Below are positions 58,524-64,000 of a DNA stretch of 64,000 bases, one piece after another. The translations under genes were made by a program, and so were the position numbers. Origin of the DNA: VRUE01 sp036276735 (lineage in GTDB: Bacteria; Actinomycetota; Thermoleophilia; Solirubrobacterales; 70-9). The stretch is taken from positions 1 through 64,000 of the forward strand of contig DASUOH010000007.1 in assembly GCA_036276735.1 (NCBI GenBank), given 5' to 3'. Under the pieces are notes generated by a model. That model did no database searches and was not told where the DNA came from. It worked only from the letters and a program-made list of their open reading frames with translations. Every line of letters begins with the position of its first letter. Position 1 is the first letter of the stretch.

Positions 58524-60023
58524 TCAGCAGCGCCTGTAAAGGACCCAGGAATCGTTCGCCGTGACGCGGCGGAAGCCGGACGGGGTCGGCGTCTGCAGGC
58601 GGGCCGGATCGTTCGGATCGAGGATGAAGTTGTGGACGGTGAAGGCGTTGGCGGGATCGAGGAAGTAGCCGCGCCGGGGTTGGCGCTCCTCGCTGGAGGT
58701 GCTGACGAGGTCGGTGGGTCGGACGTCGACGTCCCATGCCAGGCGCGGCACGGCGCGGTGGTTGGGAACCGAGATCGGCAGGCAGAGCGGCTCGAAGGCG
58801 TTGGAGGCGGCGAGGTCGCGCAGGTCCTCCTCGATCGTCCGCTGGTTGGTGAGGTCGGCGTCGACGCGGTGCAGCAGGTCGTATTGGTTGGGCCCCCAGG
58901 CGACGAACATCAGGGCGACCACGGCGGCGAAGGCCTGCCAGGGGCGGCGCCACCTGCAGCCCGGCTCGAGCAGGCGCCAGCCGAGCAGTGCCAGCGCCGC
59001 GAAGACGGCAAGCACGGCCGCCGCGAGCATCGTGTAGCGGGGGATGATCGCGAGGCCGGCGCTGGCGAGGATCGCGAAGGCGCCGAGGGCGAGGACGACG
59101 GCGGTCACCCCGATCGTGCTGCGGCGCCGCAGCAGTGCCAGCCCTAGCGCCACGCCGCCGGCGGCACCGACCATCCCCGGCCACTGGAGGACCTCGCCGA
59201 GCCGCCTCGGCCCGTAGAGGACGAGGTCCACCGGGCCGGTCTGCCGTTCCAGCGTCTCGACCGTCTCGCGGGTGCCCGTGAACGAGTAGGTGGGGCTGCC
59301 GGCGGTGATCCAGTCGAAGATGGCCCAAAGGAGCGGGGCGGCGACAGTGAGCGCCAAGGCGACAGGCATCCCTCTCGCCCGGACAAACGCCGGTCTAATG
59401 AGACCGGCGTTTTGAGTATCCGCCCGTTCGAGAGGGATGCCCGTCGCCTCGTCGCCGTCCCGGGGGGACAAGAGCAGATATGCCAGGTAGGCGAAGGAGA
59501 AAAGCCAGGCCTCTGGGCGGAGCAGGCCGGCCATGGCCAAAAGCACCAACACGGGCCAGCCGGCGCGGGGGCGGCGCGTCTCGAGCACGAGGGCAGCGAG
59601 GACGAGGGCGATGTAGGGGAGGTCGATGTAGGCGCGCAATCCGTTCGAGAGGTACGGGGCGCGGGTGAGGACGATCAGCGCCGCGACGGCGCCGATCGGC
59701 CGGTCGAACCAGAGCGAGCCAAGCCGGTAGACGAGGTAGCCGATCAGGCCCAGCACGACGTAGGCGATGACCATGGTCACGTCGATCGCGCCGTCGCCCA
59801 GCGGCGAGACGGCTGCGCCGAACAGCTCGCTCAGCGGGTGCGGGGTCGGCGGCAGCGCGGCGCCCCGGTCGGGGCTCAGGCCTTCGGCGATTTCCCGGCC
59901 CCAGAGGAGCGAGTAGATCGTGTCGTAGTTGGGGAAGCCGCGCGGGAAGAGCAGCAGGAGAGCCGCCGTCACCGCCGCCACCCAGGCAGCCGGCGTCAGC
60001 AGGTTGCGAGCCCGGGTCGACAC
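58524..60023 (-). CDS. Polytopic membrane protein, GT-C glycosyltransferase-like
   Basis: 499 residues from GTG 60023 (GTG 60053 would add ten). About eleven spans occupy residues 1-390, with FPRGFPNYDTIYSLLWGREI after the first span (the Asp-containing loop of GT-C enzymes) and a soluble C-terminus (CLPISVPNHRAVPRLAWDVD ... SWVLYRRC). A mannosyl- or arabinosyltransferase role is possible but not shown. A region around residues 190-225 (IPLERADTQNAGLIRPAF) is encoded by a nested inverted repeat that looks like an in-frame insertion. It is divergent from dnaX. Confidence 0.6.
   Translation of the reverse strand: MSTRARNLLTPAAWVAAVTAALLLLFPRGFPNYDTIYSLLWGREIAEGLSPDRGAALPPTPHPLSELFGAAVSPLGDGAIDVTMVIAYVVLGLIGYLVYRLGSLWFDRPIGAVAALIVLTRAPYLSNGLRAYIDLPYIALVLAALVLETRRPRAGWPVLVLLAMAGLLRPEAWLFSFAYLAYLLLSPRDGDEATGIPLERADTQNAGLIRPAFVRARGMPVALALTVAAPLLWAIFDWITAGSPTYSFTGTRETVETLERQTGPVDLVLYGPRRLGEVLQWPGMVGAAGGVALGLALLRRRSTIGVTAVVLALGAFAILASAGLAIIPRYTMLAAAVLAVFAALALLGWRLLEPGCRWRRPWQAFAAVVALMFVAWGPNQYDLLHRVDADLTNQRTIEEDLRDLAASNAFEPLCLPISVPNHRAVPRLAWDVDVRPTDLVSTSSEERQPRRGYFLDPANAFTVHNFILDPNDPARLQTPTPSGFRRVTANDSWVLYRRC
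59361..59445. repeat. Nested inverted repeat inside the GT-C-like gene
   Basis: Outer arms GGCATCCCTCTCG and CGAGAGGGATGCC (13 bp, extendable to 17 with one mismatch) enclose AAACGCCGGTCT and AGACCGGCGTTT (12 bp, loop AATG). The whole lies within one open frame, between two membrane spans. Confidence 0.7.
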
Positions 60024-60061
60024 GCGCGGGACCGTATCGGGCCACGGATACACTGGCCGCA

Positions 60062-61756
60062 GTGCCCGCGCCGAGCGACTCGACCTCCCTCTACCGCCGC
60101 CACCGCCCCGGATCGTTCGAGGAGGTGGTCGGCCAGCAGCACGTCGTCCGCACCCTTCGCAACGCGGTCGAGCAGGACAAGGTCCACCACGCCTACCTCT
60201 TCGTCGGCTCGCGCGGCACCGGCAAGACCTCGATGGCGAAGATCCTCGCCCGCTCCCTCAACTGCGAGCGGGGCGGGCCGACCGTTACGCCGTGCGGCGA
60301 GTGCGAGTCGTGCACGACGATCGCCGCGGGTGTCTCGATCGATGTGATCGAGATGGACGCCGCCTCCAACCGCTCGGTCGACGACGTACGTGACCTGCGC
60401 GAGCGCGTCGCCTACGCACCCGCCGCCGGTCGCTGGAAGGTCTACATCCTCGACGAGGCGCACATGCTGACCAAAGAGGCGTGGAATGCCTTCCTGAAGA
60501 CGCTCGAGGAGCCGCCGCCCCACACGGTCTTCGTCCTCGCGACGACCGAGTCGCACAAGGTGATGGCGACGATCGCCGACCGCTGCCAGCGCTTCGACTT
60601 CCAGCGCCCCTCGCTCGAGCAGATCGCCGAGGTACTGCGCCGCGTCGGCGCCGCGGAGGGGATCGAGATCGAGGACGGCGCCGTGGCGATGATCGCTCGC
60701 GCCGCCTCGGGCAGCTTCCGCGACGCGCTCGGCACGCTCGACCAGCTGGTCGCCTTCGGCGGCGACGCGGTCACCCTCGACGCTGTGCTGGAGGTGCTCG
60801 GCGCCGCGGATGCGGAGCTGCTCTTCGGCGTCGTTGACGCGGTGCTCGCCGAAGACCCCGCGGCGGTCCTCCGCGCGGTCGAGGAGATGGCCCGCTCGGG
60901 CCGCGACCCGTCGCAGTTCGCGCGCGATCTGCTCGGCCACCTGCGCCACCTGCTGGTCACCCAGACGATCGGCGAAGTGCCGAACACCTTCGTCGTCACG
61001 GCCACCGACACCGAGCGGCTACGTGCCCAGGCCGACGCGATCGGCGCCGCGACCCTGGTGCGGACGATCGACGAGCTGGCGGCGGCGCTGGCCGCCGTGC
61101 GCGAGGGGGACGAGGCGCGGATGGCGGTCGAGATAGCGCTCTTGAAAGCCGCTCGCCCGGATCTGGATCCCAGTACCGAGGGACTGCTGCGGCGGATCGA
61201 GCGGTTGGAGCAGGGAGCAAGACCTGCTCAGGACGATGCGCCCCGGGCCGCGGGTCCTGTCGCGGGGCAGGGCACCCCGTCCTCGCAAGCTGCGGGCGGG
61301 GAACCCAGCCCTACGCCACCCACGGCACCCACGGCAGAGACGGCTGTGCCAGACGACTCTCCCGCGATAGGACCCGCGGGCCAGGGCGATCTCGACCTGA
61401 GTGGGGTCGCGCGAGTGTGGCCGGCGGTGTTGGACAAGCTGCACCAGACAGCGCCGGCTCTCGCTGCGTCTTTTGATGGCGCGAGGCCGGTGGCAGTGGA
61501 CAGTGAGCAGCGGGCCGTGACGATCGGGTTCCCCCCCGATCACACCTTCAACAAGCGCAAGGCGGAAGGCAAAGAGAAGCGGGAACAGCTTGCGGAGGCT
61601 TTCGAGGCGGTGCTTGGCGAGAAGTTGCTTCCCACCTACGACGTTCTCGACGGTGAGGGCGCTGAGGAAAGCGCCCCGGAGAAGGCCGAGGAGGTCGACC
61701 ACGCGACGCTGGTGGAAAGGCTGAAGAGCGAGTTCAACGCGGAGGAGGTCAGTTGA
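60062..61756 (+). CDS. dnaX: DNA polymerase III subunit gamma/tau
   Basis: 564 residues. The N-terminal RFC-like ATPase shows LYRRHRPGSFEEVVGQQHVV, Walker A GSRGTGKTSMAK (~49-60), the zinc Cys set around CERGG and CGECESC, and ILDEAHMLTKEAWNAFLKTL. Clamp-loader domains II-III run to ~375. Then comes a Pro/Ala/Thr linker with a 22-bp inverted repeat, and a C-terminal domain (VLDKLHQTAPALAASFDGAR ... EGKEKREQLAEAFEAVLGEK). GTG start at 60062. TGATG links it to ybaB. Confidence 0.93.
   Translation: MPAPSDSTSLYRRHRPGSFEEVVGQQHVVRTLRNAVEQDKVHHAYLFVGSRGTGKTSMAKILARSLNCERGGPTVTPCGECESCTTIAAGVSIDVIEMDAASNRSVDDVRDLRERVAYAPAAGRWKVYILDEAHMLTKEAWNAFLKTLEEPPPHTVFVLATTESHKVMATIADRCQRFDFQRPSLEQIAEVLRRVGAAEGIEIEDGAVAMIARAASGSFRDALGTLDQLVAFGGDAVTLDAVLEVLGAADAELLFGVVDAVLAEDPAAVLRAVEEMARSGRDPSQFARDLLGHLRHLLVTQTIGEVPNTFVVTATDTERLRAQADAIGAATLVRTIDELAAALAAVREGDEARMAVEIALLKAARPDLDPSTEGLLRRIERLEQGARPAQDDAPRAAGPVAGQGTPSSQAAGGEPSPTPPTAPTAETAVPDDSPAIGPAGQGDLDLSGVARVWPAVLDKLHQTAPALAASFDGARPVAVDSEQRAVTIGFPPDHTFNKRKAEGKEKREQLAEAFEAVLGEKLLPTYDVLDGEGAEESAPEKAEEVDHATLVERLKSEFNAEEVS
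61245..61390 (+). repeat. Long inverted repeat in the dnaX linker
   Basis: A 22-base left arm (61245-61266) and right arm (61361-61382) match at 20 positions across ~94 bp. They encode AGPVAGQG and IGPAGQG. The right arm with eight more bases (61364-61390) matches the radical SAM tail repeat at 24 of 27 positions. Confidence 0.7.
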
Positions 61757-62094
61757 TGGCGAGGGGTGGCCCAGGAGGCTTCGACGTGAACGCCCTGATG
61801 AAACAGGCGCAGCAGATGCAGGAGCAGATGCAGCAAGCCGAGCAGGAGCTGAAGAACGAGGTGGTCGAGGCCAGCGCCGGCGGCGGCATGGTCAAGGTCA
61901 AGATGGGCGGCGACATGACCCTGCGCGAGATCGTCATCGATCCCGAGGCGGTCGATCCCGAGGAGGCGGAGATGCTGGCCGACATGGTCCAGGCCGCCGT
62001 CAACGAGGCGCTACGCGCCGCGCAGGAGCTGGCCGGCTCGAAGATGGGCGGCATCACGGGGGGGCTCGGCGGCATGGGCCTCCCGGGGATGTGA
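61756..62094 (+). CDS. ybaB: YbaB/EbfC-family nucleoid-associated protein
   Basis: 112 residues from ATG 61756, with GGAGGAGG upstream. The helical opening KQAQQMQEQMQQAEQELKNE, then VEASAGGGMVKVKMGGD, the strand LREIVIDPEAVDPEEAEML and a Gly/Met-rich end are typical. It forms DNA-binding dimers. The order dnaX-ybaB-recR is conserved in bacteria, with TGATG and GTGA overlaps here. Confidence 0.92.
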   Translation: MARGGPGGFDVNALMKQAQQMQEQMQQAEQELKNEVVEASAGGGMVKVKMGGDMTLREIVIDPEAVDPEEAEMLADMVQAAVNEALRAAQELAGSKMGGITGGLGGMGLPGM

Positions 62095-62693
62095 GCGGCG
62101 AGGGGCCGGCGCCGCTCTCGCGCCTGGTCGCGGAGCTCTCGCGGCTTCCTGGGATAGGTCAGCGCACCGCGCAGCGGCTCGCCTTCCACATCCTCCGCGC
62201 GCCCGACGAGGAGGCGGCGGCGCTGGCGACGGCGATTCGCGAGGTGAAGGAGAAGGTCGGGCTCTGCGAGCGCTGCTTCAACCTCTCCGAGGGCGCCTTG
62301 TGCCGGATCTGCTCCGATTCGAGTCGTGACCAGACGACGATCTGCGTCGTCGAGGAGCCGGGCGACGTCATCCCGATCGAGCGCACCCACGAGTACCGCG
62401 GCCTCTACCACGTGCTCGGCGGAGCCTTGTCGCCGATCGACGGCGTCGACGCGGGCGACCTGAAGATCGCCGAGCTGCAACGGCGCGTAGAGCAGAGCGA
62501 CGTGCAGGAGGTCGTCCTCGCCACCAACCCGACCACGACCGGCGAGGCGACTGCCCTCCACATCGCCGAGCTGCTGCGCGGCCAAGTCTCGGTGACGCGG
62601 CTGGCCAGTGGCCTGCCGATCGGCGCCGACCTCGAGCACGCCGACGAGGTCACGCTCGGCAAGGCCTTCGCCGGTCGCCGCGCCCTCGACTGA
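62091..62693 (+). CDS. recR: Recombination mediator protein RecR
   Basis: 200 residues. Helix-hairpin-helix LSRLPGIGQRTAQRLAFHIL, a zinc finger of four Cys (CERCFNLSEGALCRIC), a Toprim domain with VVEEPGDVIPIERTHEYRGL and YHVLGGALSPIDGV, and the final VTRLASGLPIGADLEHADEV. It works with RecF/RecO in loading RecA at gaps. GTG start at 62091 overlaps the ybaB stop. Confidence 0.94.
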   Translation: MSGEGPAPLSRLVAELSRLPGIGQRTAQRLAFHILRAPDEEAAALATAIREVKEKVGLCERCFNLSEGALCRICSDSSRDQTTICVVEEPGDVIPIERTHEYRGLYHVLGGALSPIDGVDAGDLKIAELQRRVEQSDVQEVVLATNPTTTGEATALHIAELLRGQVSVTRLASGLPIGADLEHADEVTLGKAFAGRRALD

Positions 62694-62718
62694 AGCCCGC
62701 GGCTTAAGGGCTTCTTAA

Positions 62719-62758
62719 TCAAGGTACCTTGACCGCTTGAGAGCGGTACGCATAGGGT
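62719..62758 (+). promoter_or_regulatory. Palindrome and possible promoter before the phospholipase-D-like gene
   Basis: TCAAGGTACCTTGA (62719-62732) is a perfect 14-bp palindrome. Its end overlaps TTGACC (62729-62734), a possible -35 box, with TAGGGT 18 bp downstream as a weak -10. A repressor at the palindrome would cover the promoter. Confidence 0.4.
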
Positions 62759-62791
62759 CTTCGCGTCGTCTCGACCGAAGGGTGGATCCGG

Positions 62792-64000
62792 ATGCGTGTC
62801 AAGGAGAAGAGCGGGGCTCTCACCGTGAGGGCGATCGCCGGAACGCGTGTCGTCCTGTTGGCGATGAGCGTCGAGCCGGCCAGGCGCAAGGGGCTGCTCG
62901 GCTTCACGATCGAGCGCCAGCAGAAGGGGAGCGACAGGAAGTACGTCCTGCCCAACTTCCTGCTCTTCAAGCGCAACGAAGCCGACGATTCCGACCACAG
63001 CAGCGCCGCGAACCCGTTCCAGGCCTTCCAGTGGTGCGACTACGCGGCCGCGCCCGGCACCTCGTACCGGTACACGGTGACCGCGCGCTACGGCAAGCCG
63101 GAGGCACTCGAGGATGGCGACTCGGTCGGGTTGGACGTCGAGACCGAGGATCCCGACCGGGGAAGGCACGGCATCTACTTCAACCGCGGCGCCGCCGGCT
63201 GGCAGGCCTACCAGCGTGAGTTCGGCAAGCGCGATCCCGACCAGGTTCCCGACCGGGCCGCCTACAGATGGCTCTCGCGGGGTCTCGAGGAGGCGCTGCT
63301 CGCCTTCATCGCAAAAGCGGACGGTGGGGAGTGGGGCCTGCGCGGCGCCGTCTACGAGTTCAACTACATCCCGATCCTGGATGCGCTGTGGAGCGCCGAC
63401 AGGCGGGGGGTCGACGTAAGGGTGATCGTCGACGACGTCGACAACGCCACTGCGCGCGAGCCGACGCCCCACCCCAGGAGCGAGAACCGGGCGGCGGTCG
63501 ACCTCGGGGAGGTCGACCATCTCTGCGAGCCCCGCGCCAACACGAAGGGCATCCCCCACAACAAGTTCTTCGTGCTGTTGAAGGACGGCAAGCCGATCGA
63601 GGTCTGGACCGGCTCGACGAACATCACCAAAGGCGGCATCTTCGGCCACTCCAACGTCGGTCACGTCGTTCGCGACGAGGCGGTGGCGGCCGCCTACCTC
63701 TCCTACTGGGAGGAGCTGGCGACCGATCCGGCGCGCGACCCCCTGCAGGCCTGGACGGTGAAGGCCAACGACAAGCCGGAGCGCGCGCTCGAGGAGGGCG
63801 GGGCGAGCCTGCCACCGGACCCAAGCTCATCGATATCGCTCTTTTCGCCGCGCGAAGGCCTCGATGCGCTCAAGTGGTACGCGAAGCTGATGGATAACGC
63901 TGAGGAAAGCGTCTTCCTGACCGCGGCGTTCGGTGTGACCGAGGAGCTGCAGGAGGTGTTCCGCAACGACAAGCCGTACCTGCGCTACCTGATCCTCGAC
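62792..64000 (+). CDS. Phospholipase-D-like protein (3' end outside window)
   Basis: 403 codons are visible and the frame is open to the window edge. An N-terminal beta-rich region (MRVKEKSGALTVRAIAGTRV ... FQWCDYAAAPGTSYRYTVTA, fibronectin-like) precedes a PLD half with IPILDALWSADRRGVDVRVI, the HKD-type motif GIPHNKFFVLLKDGKPIEVW and TGSTNITKGGIFGHSNVGHV. A second half begins at KWYAKLMDNAEESVFLTAAF and should hold a second HKD beyond the edge. It may act as a phosphodiesterase on lipids or nucleic acids; no signal peptide is seen. ATG 62792 with a weak upstream GGGTGG. Confidence 0.8.
   Translation, partial: MRVKEKSGALTVRAIAGTRVVLLAMSVEPARRKGLLGFTIERQQKGSDRKYVLPNFLLFKRNEADDSDHSSAANPFQAFQWCDYAAAPGTSYRYTVTARYGKPEALEDGDSVGLDVETEDPDRGRHGIYFNRGAAGWQAYQREFGKRDPDQVPDRAAYRWLSRGLEEALLAFIAKADGGEWGLRGAVYEFNYIPILDALWSADRRGVDVRVIVDDVDNATAREPTPHPRSENRAAVDLGEVDHLCEPRANTKGIPHNKFFVLLKDGKPIEVWTGSTNITKGGIFGHSNVGHVVRDEAVAAAYLSYWEELATDPARDPLQAWTVKANDKPERALEEGGASLPPDPSSSISLFSPREGLDALKWYAKLMDNAEESVFLTAAFGVTEELQEVFRNDKPYLRYLILD

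Overview
The window is a GC-rich bacterial chromosome segment. The gene content and style (wide use of GTG/TTG starts, MMPL, SDR, MerR and TetR genes, FolE2, an Rv2578c-type radical SAM protein, a deazaflavin-type reductase, a GntR gene with paired YrbE/MlaE permeases) point to Actinomycetota, most likely Thermoleophilia/Solirubrobacterales. This placement is inference; no rRNA is present to confirm it.

Layout. 1-7.4 kb: the tail of an IS481-type transposase, two tRNA-Ser genes around a cellulose-synthase-like glycosyltransferase, a BrkB/DUF4235/ferritin-like cluster, a secreted copper-monooxygenase-like protein and a Ca-binding-repeat protein. 7.4-15.6 kb: tRNA-Thr, an E1-like (ThiF) enzyme with a probable RiPP-recognition N-domain, two paralogous winged-helix regulators around a family-5 uracil-DNA glycosylase, a ferritin-like lipoprotein with an MMPL exporter, pgsA and folE2. 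15.6-25.6 kb: the primary-type sigma factor, a Ddn-like reductase, tRNA-Tyr, SDR and MerR genes, three TetR genes, a double-length dCTP deaminase, ytoQ, and a LexA-box-preceded radical SAM gene whose iron-sulfur motif is interrupted by an intein, itself broken into two overlapping reading frames. 25.6-41.2 kb: an ATP-dependent DNA ligase at the end of a five-gene oligopeptide-type ABC operon, an MFS exporter, an HD-GYP protein with a structured leader, an alcohol dehydrogenase, GntR-YrbE-YrbE, a GST, a pterin dehydratase, ArfB, and an AbrB/PIN toxin-antitoxin pair.

41.2-54.3 kb is an accessory block that looks visibly richer in A+T outside the largest gene. It opens with a protein of about 2,277 residues that carries a signal peptide, an RHS-like core, twelve NHL repeats (two six-bladed propellers) and a C-terminal streptogrisin-type serine protease. 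Three tandem paralogous lipoproteins follow, then two paralogous secreted proteins flanking a secreted serpin with a consensus inhibitory hinge, then a small membrane protein. A 30-bp duplication of the 3' end of tRNA-Val brackets about 1 kb of decayed toxin/antitoxin genes. The protease together with lipoproteins and a serpin is the best candidate for an undescribed system here: a secreted protease effector with dedicated protection.

54.3-64 kb is mostly housekeeping: a CPA2 antiporter, the long (Alu-containing) form of SRP RNA, an ABC-2 exporter, PPK2, a membrane protein of glycosyltransferase-C type, then dnaX-ybaB-recR in the order known from Firmicutes, and a partial phospholipase-D-like gene. 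Long nested inverted repeats occur inside protein linkers (dnaX, the radical SAM tail, the GT-C-like gene). The first two share a 27-nt unit read in the same frame.
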